From the NCBI GenBank assembly GCA_900475325.1, contig LS483371.1:1240001-1304000 (forward strand): 64,000 bases of DNA, read 5' to 3'. This stretch comes from Paucimonas lemoignei. GTDB lineage: Bacteria; Pseudomonadota; Gammaproteobacteria; Pseudomonadales; Pseudomonadaceae. Of this stretch, positions 28,413 to 37,000 are shown piece after piece; position 1 is the stretch's first letter; each line of letters begins with the position of its first letter. Both the position numbers and the translations under genes were made by a program. The notes under the pieces were generated by a model that saw nothing but the letters and a program-made list of their open reading frames with translations, was not told where the DNA came from and did not search any database.

Positions 28413-31400
28413 CTGTGTTGTGATGACTTCACACCTCGTATGACTCCCCGGGTCCAGATACGGATTCAGAATCGGCGCCATCCCCTTGAGCACCTGAACC
28501 GGCAATGCCGAGGTAAAGCGAAAGCCTTCCGCCGCGCGGCCAGGGACGAAGGCGGTCAGGGTTCCGAAGTGGTTGTCGCCCAGGTAAAACACAAAGGTGG
28601 CGGTGCGGTTGACCGCCCGTGAACTGAGGATCCGCCCGCCGGAGCCGACGCTTTCAATGCGGTTGTCGCCGGTGCCTGTCTTGCCACCCATCGCCAGCAC
28701 GGTACCGTCCTGGAGTTTGAAACTCCCGTAGACGCGCTTGGCTGTCCCGCCGTCCACCACCTGTGACAGCGCTTCGCGCATGGCCGCCGCCACTTCAGAC
28801 GGCAATACCCGTTTGCCCAATTCCGGGTTGTTGGCCAGCCGGGTTTCGTAAGGGGTGTCGGCGGCAAAGTGCAGGCTGTCGATACGCAGGGTCGGCAGGC
28901 GAATGCCATCGTTCTGGATGATGCCGATCAACTCGGCCAGGGCTGCCGGGCGATCCCCGGAGCTGCCAATAGCCGTGGCCAGCGAAGGCACCAGATGGTC
29001 AAACGGATAACCGACGCGCTGCCAGCGCTGATGAATATCGAGGAACGCCTCGACTTCCATCATGGTCCTGATGCGACTGTCCCGGGCCCCTTTATGGCGG
29101 CTCTTGAACAACCAGCCATACACCTCCTGGCGCTCAAACTGGCTGGCGGCAACTGCATCCTTGAACTGCGCATCCGGGTGTTTGAGCAGATAACCCACCA
29201 ACCACAGATCCAGCGGGTGCGCCTTGGCGATATAGCCCTGGTCTGGCAGGTCGTACTTGCCGGGGCCGTAACTTTCGTACAAATCTTCGAGGCGTTTTTC
29301 GCTGAGTTTCGGGCCCACTTTCGCTTCGGCCATGTGCGCCCGGATAAAGGCGTTGAAGGTGGGCTGATCAGCGTTCGGCAGCAGATAGCGATGCACCGCC
29401 GCCAGCCTGATGGCTGTCGGGTGGATGCCATCCAGAAAGGTGTCGAGCCGTTCCTGTGTGGTCTTGTCCTTGTAGCGCTTCCAGAACCGCAGCAGGAACA
29501 CCGAGCCCTCGCGATCGGCGAAGCGGCTCAGGTATTCCTGGCGGCGGGGGTCGTTGTCATCCTTGAGCAATTCGGCGCTATTGCTCGGCGCTTCGTAGGT
29601 GCTGTAGCGCACGATGTCACGCATCAGGCGGATAAACGGCAGGTTGATCGACTCGCGCAGCGCTTCGCGCAAGGTCGGCAGGCGACCGTCGTCTTCTTTG
29701 CGAAAGTTATTGAAGTGATGCATCCCGCCGCCGGTAAAAAAACTTTCGCCGGGGCTGGCGGAGTAACGCCTATCCAGCGCTGCCGAGAGCATTTTCGACA
29801 GGTCGCGGTCTTTGTTCTGCAGCAGATAATCCACCGCCCAGCGAGTCAGGCGATCCTGATCCACCACGGGGGTCTTGTTCAGTACGGCGTTGCTGGAAGC
29901 GGCGTAGCGATCATGCAACTCGGCGATGATTTCCAGGTAAGTGGTCAGCACGCGCATCTTCGCGGTGGAACCCAGTTCAAGCTTGCTGCCTTCGTTGATG
30001 TCGAAGGGCTGGTCGGTGCTGTCGGTTTGCACCCTGACGCGAGAGCCATCCGGCCCGCGCTCGAACAAGGTAAAGCTATAGCGCACTTGCGCCGTGCTGG
30101 CTGGGGTCAACAGGCGTTCACCCAGTAACCCGACCTGAGCCGCAAACGCCGGATTTGCCAGGTCCCGTAGATACTGGCTGACCTGGCCTTGCAAGTCGCT
30201 TTGCAGCGTCGTGGTTGCGGACAGGTCAAGGCGATCAAGGTCGTACAGCGGCCGATTGAGCAGCGCCGACAATCGGCTGCGTGCCACGCTGATGCCTTTA
30301 TTGGTCTCGATGGCCTGGAGGGTCGGCTGCTCCACCCAGTTGCGATAGCTCACCGAGCTTTTCAGCGCGGCATCGGCGAGGGCCTGGTCAATCACCTGAT
30401 TCTGAGTCAGCAGTCGGATATGGCTGTCAGTCAGCTCAGCCAGTTCTTCCCGGCCCTTGGCCAGATAATACGAAGGCCGACGCTGAGCGATGACCAATGA
30501 CAGCACCTCGCGCAACGCCAGCCCTCGCGCGGCCAGGCTTTGTTGATCGGTTGCGGTGGACGCCAGCGTCTGATTGGTCTTGGCGAAATCCGCGCCATAC
30601 CAGACGCGCAAACCTTCGGCCATGCCATGCACTTCACCATGGCCTGGCACCGCTGATAACGGGACGCTATTGAGGTAGTCACGTACCACTCGCTGGCGCG
30701 CTTGCAGGGTTTGCTGACCCGGCTGATAAGCGCGCACGCTGGCTGAAATCATCTGCCGCAATTTCTCCGAGCTGGACTGAGTCAGGCCATCCGGAGAGTG
30801 ACGATACTTTTCCAACTGCGTTGCCAGCGTGCTACCCCCGGCTGACTGGCCCGGCAGGCCAACCATCTTGGAGACCTGGGAAATCGCTGCTTTGACAAAG
30901 CGCGGCCAATCCACTGCCGGGTTGGCCAGCGGCTGGTCCGGATCGAGCAGGTCGCGGTTTTCGATAAACAGCAGGCTGTGCACGATCAGCGGCGGGATGG
31001 CAGCAAAGTTGGGATAGAACTGTTGCGGATAGCGGAACTGGTAGAGGTCCGTACCACGGCAATCGGTGATCGACAGCCCGGCCTGGGTCTTCTCCTCATA
31101 GGGCACGAACAGGCCACGCTTGCTGTAGGCCAGCAGGTCGGGAGAGAAACGCACCTGATCGGTAATCAGATAATCGCGCTTGAGCAGACGCGGCAGAAAC
31201 TCATCCAGCGAGGAATAACCCAGACGCTTGTCGAACGGCCCGTCGCCGGGGTAGCGCATCGAATCGCTAGGGCCCGGTTGCATCGAGTAGCTCAGCTTCG
31301 CCGCAAAACGACTGAACTCCAGCGCCTGCAATCGCGAGCTGCGCGACTCCACCGCAACGCCCACCGCCAATGCGCCCGCGCCCATGACCACCAACACCCA

Positions 31401-31511
31401 GAAAACACGCCAGCCATACCGCTTGCGGCGCGGGCTTTTCGGCATTGGAGCATGCTCCTGACTGTCAGCGGGGACAGCCTGATTTGTATCGGAATGCCGT
31501 AATACGCCCAT
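28407..31511 (-). CDS. Large class A penicillin-binding protein (transglycosylase/transpeptidase)
   Basis: Bitopic cell-wall synthase of 1034 residues from ATG 31511; a second ATG at 31445 with a better AGGAG site is the alternative. A membrane anchor (YGWRVFWVLVVMGAGALAVGVAV, about 32-54) precedes a GT51-like region with FIENRDLLDP (Glu184) and QSAGGSTLATQLEK (about 223-235). The transpeptidase has STAK (Ser515-Lys518), SIN (621-623) and KTGTG (944-948). About 320 residues between SIN and KTG are more than in most class A PBPs. The GT51 first motif departs from the usual EDxxFxxHxG, so glycosyltransferase activity is less certain than transpeptidation. It is a stand-alone gene whose last codons overlap a REP. 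Confidence 0.85.
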   Translation of the reverse strand: MGVLRHSDTNQAVPADSQEHAPMPKSPRRKRYGWRVFWVLVVMGAGALAVGVAVESRSSRLQALEFSRFAAKLSYSMQPGPSDSMRYPGDGPFDKRLGYSSLDEFLPRLLKRDYLITDQVRFSPDLLAYSKRGLFVPYEEKTQAGLSITDCRGTDLYQFRYPQQFYPNFAAIPPLIVHSLLFIENRDLLDPDQPLANPAVDWPRFVKAAISQVSKMVGLPGQSAGGSTLATQLEKYRHSPDGLTQSSSEKLRQMISASVRAYQPGQQTLQARQRVVRDYLNSVPLSAVPGHGEVHGMAEGLRVWYGADFAKTNQTLASTATDQQSLAARGLALREVLSLVIAQRRPSYYLAKGREELAELTDSHIRLLTQNQVIDQALADAALKSSVSYRNWVEQPTLQAIETNKGISVARSRLSALLNRPLYDLDRLDLSATTTLQSDLQGQVSQYLRDLANPAFAAQVGLLGERLLTPASTAQVRYSFTLFERGPDGSRVRVQTDSTDQPFDINEGSKLELGSTAKMRVLTTYLEIIAELHDRYAASSNAVLNKTPVVDQDRLTRWAVDYLLQNKDRDLSKMLSAALDRRYSASPGESFFTGGGMHHFNNFRKEDDGRLPTLREALRESINLPFIRLMRDIVRYSTYEAPSNSAELLKDDNDPRRQEYLSRFADREGSVFLLRFWKRYKDKTTQERLDTFLDGIHPTAIRLAAVHRYLLPNADQPTFNAFIRAHMAEAKVGPKLSEKRLEDLYESYGPGKYDLPDQGYIAKAHPLDLWLVGYLLKHPDAQFKDAVAASQFERQEVYGWLFKSRHKGARDSRIRTMMEVEAFLDIHQRWQRVGYPFDHLVPSLATAIGSSGDRPAALAELIGIIQNDGIRLPTLRIDSLHFAADTPYETRLANNPELGKRVLPSEVAAAMREALSQVVDGGTAKRVYGSFKLQDGTVLAMGGKTGTGDNRIESVGSGGRILSSRAVNRTATFVFYLGDNHFGTLTAFVPGRAAEGFRFTSALPVQVLKGMAPILNPYLDPGSHTRCEVITTQL

Positions 31512-31774
31512 TTCATTGGCCCGGTTAAACCTGTTAATCGCACCTGACTCAAGCTTAGACGCTGGCTGCGGGATCGTTGGAAATTGTGAGCGCAGGGCCT
31601 CAGCATCGGTGCCGGGGCAGGGCGCTCGTCTGTGGTGATTATTTTGTAGGAAAAGTCTGTTTATAAACGCCGCATGTTGACAGCAAGTTTGAACGCTGAT
31701 TACGTCAAGTTGTGAGTCGCCAAGAGGCCTCATCTCTCATTAATTAAATACTGACTGAATAAGTGGGTAGCACT

Positions 31775-32671
31775 ATGAATAAGCACAAAAAACTTGTGCT
31801 GGGTAAACTCGCGTGCGCGATTTGCCTAGTGATCTCCGGTGGCGTATTTGCCGAACAGCAGACCCTGACTGCGCCGGTTGCAAGCAATAACAACACTGCA
31901 TCCGTGATGGAGATTCCGGGCATCTATAATCTGCCTGATAAATTCAATCACGATCATCGAACGCTCGATCTGAATGCTCCGGTGCACATACACAAATTTA
32001 CCGCGATTCGCGGGCAGGATGTGTTTGTGAAGGTGGCGAACGCACAAGGCCTGAGAGTTGAGAGGCTGGAAGGGCAGGTCTGGAAGTCTGTCAGCGCATC
32101 AGGCGATATGGTACGAAACCTTAGTCCCGGTAACGAGGTGATCGTCAGTGTTTCATATGCTGGGCTGCCTGAGCCTGGAGGTGTGACTTATGAAATGATG
32201 ATGGGCTCGGCGCCCGTACTGAAGGACTACAATCTGTGGGATGAGTCTGGGGTCAAGCGTATTCCTCCCATGGACACCCCGATGTACTTCACGACGCAGG
32301 CCTACACAAAGGCTCAGCTTTTTGTGAAGTTCACCGACTCTAAAGATTTCCCATTAGAGGGGGCGCAAGCAAAGTTTTATTTAACATACGGGGATAAGTC
32401 TCCCCGTCCGGCTGTGGAACTAAAATATTTTTCTGATTCGGGTGGGTCTATTGTCCGTACGGTAAATCTTGGCGCTTGCCGAAGCTCATATGCGACCGAG
32501 TTTTCCGAGTTTTCGGGAGGCTATGTTAATACGTGGAGAAGTTTCTATCTGATGGCGGGGTACAGGGTTTTCAACGAATATTTAAATGATGCTGGTACCA
32601 ATTTTCGTTATCTTGGTCATGTTTGTAGGCATGATTTAGTTCGCAGTGTGTCTGATAAAGTGCGCAGCTGA
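31775..32671 (+). CDS. Secreted protein of unknown function
   Basis: 299 residues from ATG 31775 with a convincing signal peptide (MNKHKKLVLGKLACAICLVI, cleavage near GGVFAEQQ). I do not recognise the family. The N-terminal half (about 45-145) looks all-beta (HIHKFTAIRGQDVFVKVANA, EVIVSVSYAG). A second beta part (about 175-230) follows, then a C-terminal segment with two Cys (LGACRSS and HVCRHD) that could form a disulfide in the periplasm or outside. Base composition is lower in G+C than the flanking housekeeping genes, especially 32340-32650, which hints at acquisition. It is not related in sequence to the three paralogues that follow. It ends in a good terminator. Confidence 0.75.
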   Translation: MNKHKKLVLGKLACAICLVISGGVFAEQQTLTAPVASNNNTASVMEIPGIYNLPDKFNHDHRTLDLNAPVHIHKFTAIRGQDVFVKVANAQGLRVERLEGQVWKSVSASGDMVRNLSPGNEVIVSVSYAGLPEPGGVTYEMMMGSAPVLKDYNLWDESGVKRIPPMDTPMYFTTQAYTKAQLFVKFTDSKDFPLEGAQAKFYLTYGDKSPRPAVELKYFSDSGGSIVRTVNLGACRSSYATEFSEFSGGYVNTWRSFYLMAGYRVFNEYLNDAGTNFRYLGHVCRHDLVRSVSDKVRS

Positions 32672-32679
32672 GCAGAAGG

Positions 32680-32712
32680 CCGCCAGGTTCTAGCCTGGCG
32701 GTTCATGTTCTT
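32680..32712 (+). terminator. Terminator after the secreted orphan gene
   Basis: Perfect 8-bp stem CCGCCAGG / CCTGGCGG with a 6-base loop, then a T-rich stretch (TTCATGTTCTTC). It lies between convergent transcripts. Confidence 0.7.
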
Positions 32713-32779
32713 CATTTGCTTGTGATGTATGTATATATGATCCACTAGATTTATGGCATAGCACGGTGTAAAAGCAATG

Positions 32780-33433
32780 CTAAGCTTTCACGTCCACACT
32801 CATCGCGCGGCGATCATCTGCATTGGACAGTGATTTCAAGTCCCAGCCCATCCATTGGTCAAAGTGATTTATAACATCGGTGTGATTGGTGTTTCGAAAG
32901 TCGATGATCATAGGTTTTACATCCACGCCATGACGCGCTGTCAAGGGGGCGCTAGCCCGGCATTCATTTGCTAACTTATGTATGAGCTTGACATGGCCTC
33001 GAATCGAGGTTACGAGTTCCTCTTGGCCGTTCAATGCCTCGGTTAACCACTCCTTCTCTCTGGGCGTTAAATTATTTTTCGGGTCCAATACCTGTAATGT
33101 GTCATCCGGTCCGAGCGTGTAGCCAAAATCCTTATTCGCCAAGTTTGGATTGAAGGAGCAAAGTGCTTGGTTAAATTTCTTGGTCTCGATCTCTGTGAAC
33201 ATTAACTCCATGGCTGCGGCCATTCTTCTAAAGCAGTCCTCAGGGCTTATCAGCACTGGCGTCACAGTGGGAAGTTTTTCGGACTTACTGCTCACAAGAT
33301 TGTCTGTGAGATCGTCCTTGGGTTCTGAGATGGGTGTAACGGCAGAAGTCGTTTTCGCGACATCACGCTGTCGGGTAATGGCCAGTGCAGATGGATTGGA
33401 GCAGGCAGGCACAGATGCAATCGGTATATTCAT
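32780..33433 (-). CDS. Unknown protein, tandem paralogue A (LxDPxNxLT family)
   Basis: 217 residues, no signal peptide, family not recognised. Residues 1-60 are rich in Ser, Thr, Pro, Asp and Lys and probably disordered. A helical core follows with KDFGYTLGPDDTLQVLDPKN then NLTPREKEWLTEALNGQEEL. The tail ends MSVDVKA. It is about half identical to paralogue B over the core and shares the MNIPIAS start and the VD[VI]xA end. Two adjacent ATGs exist (33436, 33433); the second is better spaced from the purine-rich CAGAGAAA site. It is the last gene of a three-gene unit. A Ser/Pro-rich N-terminus without a Sec signal is compatible with type III or other non-Sec export, which is speculation. Confidence 0.75.
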   Translation of the reverse strand: MNIPIASVPACSNPSALAITRQRDVAKTTSAVTPISEPKDDLTDNLVSSKSEKLPTVTPVLISPEDCFRRMAAAMELMFTEIETKKFNQALCSFNPNLANKDFGYTLGPDDTLQVLDPKNNLTPREKEWLTEALNGQEELVTSIRGHVKLIHKLANECRASAPLTARHGVDVKPMIIDFRNTNHTDVINHFDQWMGWDLKSLSNADDRRAMSVDVKA

Positions 33434-33606
33434 CATGGTTTCTCTGTGTGTTTTCGCTTCTGGTAAAGGCAGTAGATCAGACGTATGAATATCCATGCGT
33501 TGGCCCCCACTGCGACGTATTGAAGGGCTAGTCAATAGCGGTCCGCACAATACCTGTGTTTGAAAAATTTCAGTCGTTCTATCCAGTCAGGATTTTAACC
33601 AACATT

Positions 33607-34311
33607 TCAAGCTTCAATATCGACCCTGGCAGTTTGCCCGCCATATCCGTTACGGGCCCCGTTAGGTTCCTGGCTCACCCATTCATCAAAGCGCTGGAGA
33701 AAATCACGGCTGTCTAATTTACGGTAATCGATGACGAAGCTGTCGTGGTTCTGCCCCGATTGTCGGGCGTTGACGCCGCAAGGTGCATATTCAGCCAAGA
33801 GCTGGCGGGTCGTCTGTACATGATTGCGAACTACGTTTACCAGTTTTGTTTGAGCGTTCAATGCATCGGTTAGCCACTCCTTTTCCTTGGGCGTCAAGTT
33901 ATTCTGTGGGTCGAGGACTTGTAATCTGGAGTCAGGGCCGAGGGTATAGCCGAAGTCCTTACTTGCCAGCGCAAGGTCGAATAGCGCTAAAGAGCTGTTA
34001 AATCGCGCAGTATCAATCTTTGCCAGAGCTGCATCGAGATAGAGATATATTCTTCTGCTCTCAACCTCGCGGTCTGGATGGGCTTTCCTGAGGGGAATTG
34101 TTGTTCCCGTTTCTCCATTGTCTTCAATCTGCTTTTGCAACGTTTTGGGGAGGTTTTCTAAAGTTACAGGTAGCGGTGATGTTCGTTCAACCGGCTTGTC
34201 TTCCCCATGAGTCGGCTGGGGGAGAGTAGCTTGCGGCAATGAAACATCGGGCTGGCGAGTAATTGCCGATGTATTGGTGAAGCCAGGCAGAGATGCAATC
34301 GGAATATTCAT
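33607..34311 (-). CDS. Unknown protein, tandem paralogue B (LxDPxNxLT family)
   Basis: 234 residues, no signal peptide, family not recognised. It starts MNIPIASLPGFTNTSAITRQ, has a polar Pro/Thr-rich stretch to about residue 85, then the conserved core SKDFGYTLGPDSRLQVLDPQN and NLTPKEKEWLTDALNAQTKL. The motif FVIDYRKLDSRDFLQRFDEW corresponds to MIIDFRN...VINHFDQW in A. It ends ARVDIEA. The ATG at 34311 is preferred to 34314 because AGAGGA lies at better spacing. Similarity with A continues about 75 bases upstream of both starts, so A and B arose by a duplication that included the leader. Confidence 0.77.
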   Translation of the reverse strand: MNIPIASLPGFTNTSAITRQPDVSLPQATLPQPTHGEDKPVERTSPLPVTLENLPKTLQKQIEDNGETGTTIPLRKAHPDREVESRRIYLYLDAALAKIDTARFNSSLALFDLALASKDFGYTLGPDSRLQVLDPQNNLTPKEKEWLTDALNAQTKLVNVVRNHVQTTRQLLAEYAPCGVNARQSGQNHDSFVIDYRKLDSRDFLQRFDEWVSQEPNGARNGYGGQTARVDIEA

Positions 34312-34403
34312 CATGGTTCCTCTGAATTTTTCACTTCCGGTAAGCAGCGTGGATAAGGCGTATGAACGTCAATACGTTGGACCAACAGCTCGGACATGTT
34401 CCA

Positions 34404-35054
34404 TCAAGCCCATATGTCCACCCCGCTGGCCCCCTTTAGAACGGCCATATTCAGTGTGTCGTTCGACCACTGTTGATGCAGGAGATCGACAGATTCTTTG
34501 CTGAGGTAACAATCATTGTTCTGGCAGAATTCCTTGATCCGGGTTTCGAATGCCGTCTTGCTGGTTTGCAGGGCCTGCTTAATCGCCCCGTCAGTTTTGT
34601 AGCCGCTCAGTTTGAGTTCGCTAAACAGTCCTGCCGGGTTATCCAGCTCCGCTTGTAGCCATGCGCGGTCTTCTTTGGTCAGCGCATTGCTGGGGTCGTG
34701 TAGCTGAACGTTCATCTGGGCATCCAATACAAAACTAAAGGGTTTGCCCTGAAGCTCCGGTCTACGGAAGTTCATCACTGATTGGAGTGAATGATCGTTC
34801 AGCTTGCAGAGCAGTTCGAAGTTTCCAAGGCTGACCTGTTTTTCAATCGCCCAGGTGTCCGGGAATTCGAGTTGCTGCAGCAGTTCGATATCGTCGTTTT
34901 TATAGTGGGTGGCGGGGGAGTCTTTGTTGAGGCACTGGCTGACCAGCGACGTCAGTCGGCTGGGAGCTGTTTCAGGTGCGGATTTAGGCGCCAACTGCTG
35001 GCTGAGATATCTGTTCTGCACAGGTATCGATTGCAGGGGTTGTATGACATTCAT
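34404..35054 (-). CDS. Unknown protein, tandem paralogue C (distant LxDPxNxLT member)
   Basis: 216 residues, no signal peptide, family not recognised. It is more distant than A and B but alignable: VQLHDPSNALTKEDRAWLQAEL matches LQVLDPxNNLTPxEKEWLTxAL, and it ends GVDIWA. The N-terminus (MNVIQPLQSIPVQNRYLSQQ) again is polar and non-Sec. Two Cys lie in FCQNNDCY. It is the first gene of the unit C-B-A. A GAGGGA ribosome-binding site lies 6 bases before the ATG and can pair with an upstream copy of its complement (see 35062-35147). Confidence 0.75.
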   Translation of the reverse strand: MNVIQPLQSIPVQNRYLSQQLAPKSAPETAPSRLTSLVSQCLNKDSPATHYKNDDIELLQQLEFPDTWAIEKQVSLGNFELLCKLNDHSLQSVMNFRRPELQGKPFSFVLDAQMNVQLHDPSNALTKEDRAWLQAELDNPAGLFSELKLSGYKTDGAIKQALQTSKTAFETRIKEFCQNNDCYLSKESVDLLHQQWSNDTLNMAVLKGASGVDIWA

Positions 35055-35061
35055 GGAGAGT

Positions 35062-35147
35062 CCCTCTCGGTTGCTACAGTCCCTTTAGCTAACGGCCAGA
35101 TCAATAAAAACTTGGCCTGATAAAGGTGTAGGAAACTTCCGAGAGGG
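35062..35147 (-). other. Inverted repeat able to pair with the ribosome-binding site of paralogue C
   Basis: CCGAGAGGG just before the start of paralogue C (35070-35062 on the minus strand) includes its Shine-Dalgarno. The exact complement CCCTCTCGG lies at 35147-35139, 68 bases upstream. A GGCCA/TGGCC pair lies between them. If transcription starts upstream of 35147, the leader can fold and mask the start. Confidence 0.5.
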
Positions 35148-35168
35148 GGTTCTAGTGAGACGCGGTTC

Positions 35169-36311
35169 TCAAACCGGAATGGCTCTGGCGCGTTTGGGAT
35201 TGCTCAGGCGTTTGCTGAAATCCAGCCATGCCGCCATGAGCATCATCAAACCCAGCCCAGCCAGCGCGGTGCAGATTTGCATGGGCCAGGTGTCGCCCGC
35301 CAGGGCGTTGACCATGTCGGCCATGGGTGCGAGCAACACGCCCAGGCAGAAGATTTCCAGCGAGTAACGGCCCATGCGACAGGCTTGCCGAGCAGGCCAG
35401 CTTTCAACCCAGGCTTTGCCCGAGGGCAACAGTTTGGAGACGCAGTAAGCCAGAGCCAGAAAGTGCAGCAGGCGCATCGGGCCCAGGTCGGTTTTGTTGA
35501 TGGGGTACAAACCGTCTGCGACGAACGGCGGCATCATCGCTTCGTGCAGCGCCGGGAATTTCCAGCTGAACGTGAAGACTGCAGCCACCAACGCGTAGAT
35601 CGCCGACATCATGAACAACGGCTGCTGGCTCAGCGGGCGAGGCGGAGACGTCACTGGCTGCTTTGATTCAGAGCGCAGCGCACAGGCGCCACCGAGCACG
35701 AACAGTAATTGCCAGGCCACCGGGTTGAAGTACCAGACCCCGCCGCCTTCGTAGGCCGGCATGTTCCAGCCGAACAGCGGCACCATCATGTAGAGCGCAA
35801 TCGACAGGCTGACGGTCAGTGGTGCATTGCGCTGAATCATCGGCAGGATCAGCGGCAACGCCAACAGCAGCAGGATATAAAGCGGCAATGGGTCGGTCAG
35901 GTTGGGTTTGAAGCGCAGCAGCAGTTGGTCAGCCAGCGCTTGCTGAGGGTCGGCCACGAAGTGCTGCAGGCCCATTTCCTGAATCATGTCTCGGGTTTCG
36001 ACGTAGTGATTGGCCACGAACACAATGCCCATCAGCAGCGTGAGCAGGAAAATGTGCACCACATACAGCACCCAGGTTCGGCGCAGGATGCGCACGCAGG
36101 CCACCACGTAACCATCACGCTGTGAAATACGGCCATAGGCGAGAATGGCGGCATAACCGGCCAGGAACACGAAGATCTCCGCTGCGTCGCTGAAACCGAA
36201 ATTGCGTACGGTCAGTTGGGCGAGCGGATTGTCGGGGACGTGATCCCAAAAGATGAAGATCAGCGCCAGGCCGCGAAAGAAGTCGATGCGCAGGTCGCGT
36301 CCGTTATTCAT
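35169..36311 (-). CDS. opgC: OpgC family integral membrane acyltransferase
   Basis: 380 residues with about ten membrane helices. The N-terminus RDLRIDFFRGLALIFIFWDHVPDNPLAQLTVRNFGFSDAAEIFVFLAGY, shortened here, is typical of OpgC-domain proteins. These are thought to succinylate osmoregulated periplasmic glucans at the membrane. The opgG/opgH genes are not adjacent. It is transcribed away from the glycosyltransferase cluster to its right and towards paralogue C's upstream region. Confidence 0.87.
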   Translation of the reverse strand: MNNGRDLRIDFFRGLALIFIFWDHVPDNPLAQLTVRNFGFSDAAEIFVFLAGYAAILAYGRISQRDGYVVACVRILRRTWVLYVVHIFLLTLLMGIVFVANHYVETRDMIQEMGLQHFVADPQQALADQLLLRFKPNLTDPLPLYILLLLALPLILPMIQRNAPLTVSLSIALYMMVPLFGWNMPAYEGGGVWYFNPVAWQLLFVLGGACALRSESKQPVTSPPRPLSQQPLFMMSAIYALVAAVFTFSWKFPALHEAMMPPFVADGLYPINKTDLGPMRLLHFLALAYCVSKLLPSGKAWVESWPARQACRMGRYSLEIFCLGVLLAPMADMVNALAGDTWPMQICTALAGLGLMMLMAAWLDFSKRLSNPKRARAIPV

Positions 36312-36541
36312 AACGGTGGGCTCTTTAATGTGTAGGGATAAAGATCAGCCGCGAGGGCTCTAGGTTCCGCGCCGTCGGTCATTCAGGCCGATTAGTGAAG
36401 GCAACTGCTGACGGGTTCGGCGGCGCGGCAGGGTGGGGCAATTTGCGGGTAAAAGCAAAAGCGGGCTATTACAGAATGTCTCGACGGGTAGAGTTGTCTC
36501 CCGCGTGAATCCCCGACTATTGGTCATGCGCCGTGTTGACC

Positions 36542-36566
36542 GATGACCTTTACTAATGAGGTCATC
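36542..36566. other. Inverted repeat upstream of the gtrA-like gene
   Basis: GATGACCT / AGGTCATC, 8 bp, with a 9-base centre, 64 bases before the gtrA-like ATG in the divergent opgC-gtrA spacer (36312-36630). It could be an operator or leader stem. Nothing else was recognised in this spacer. Confidence 0.5.
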
Positions 36567-36630
36567 CAGCCAGGTTGTCGGTTGTCCGGGTCAAGCCCGT
36601 TGAAGATCTACGGCTATGGGTGATTAGCGC

Positions 36631-36996
36631 ATGTCACATGATCTAAAGGGATTTTCACGCTATTCGGTTATTGGTATAGCCAATACACTCATCCATTGGT
36701 TGGTTGTGGCTGTTTTTTGTCTGGGTATGGGCGTACGTCAATCGTTCGGCAACCTGACAGGATTTATCTTCGCAGGTTCCTTTTCCTTTCTCGTCAATGG
36801 TCGCTATACCTTCAAACGTGCGGGCTCATGGCAGAGCTATTTATTATTTATGGTGTTCATGGGGTTGATGAGTCTCGCTATCGGTCACTCGAGCGATGTG
36901 CTTGGCACGCCTGTCTTATTTACCTTTGTGGTGTCTTCAAGCATTAATCTAAGTCTGGGTTATTGCTATTCGAAATATGTAGTTTTCAGGAGATGA
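36631..36996 (+). CDS. GtrA-like flippase family protein
   Basis: 121 residues with four membrane helices ([77 protein letters not shown]). The family motif NGRYTF and the terminal YSKYVVFRR are typical. GtrA proteins are thought to flip undecaprenyl-phosphate-linked glucose across the inner membrane. It is followed 4 bases later by a GtrB-type transferase and then a GT39 protein: a complete three-gene glycosylation cassette with lower G+C than its surroundings. Confidence 0.9.
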   Translation: MSHDLKGFSRYSVIGIANTLIHWLVVAVFCLGMGVRQSFGNLTGFIFAGSFSFLVNGRYTFKRAGSWQSYLLFMVFMGLMSLAIGHSSDVLGTPVLFTFVVSSSINLSLGYCYSKYVVFRR

Positions 36997-37000
36997 CTCC

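Noticed and set aside
35127..35154. hrp-box-like sequence (AGAACC-N16-CTACAC, minus strand) before paralogue C
   Set aside because: It differs from the HrpL consensus GGAACC-N15/16-CCACNNA at key bases in both halves, and no hrp genes are in the window. It is not enough to call a promoter or type III effectors.
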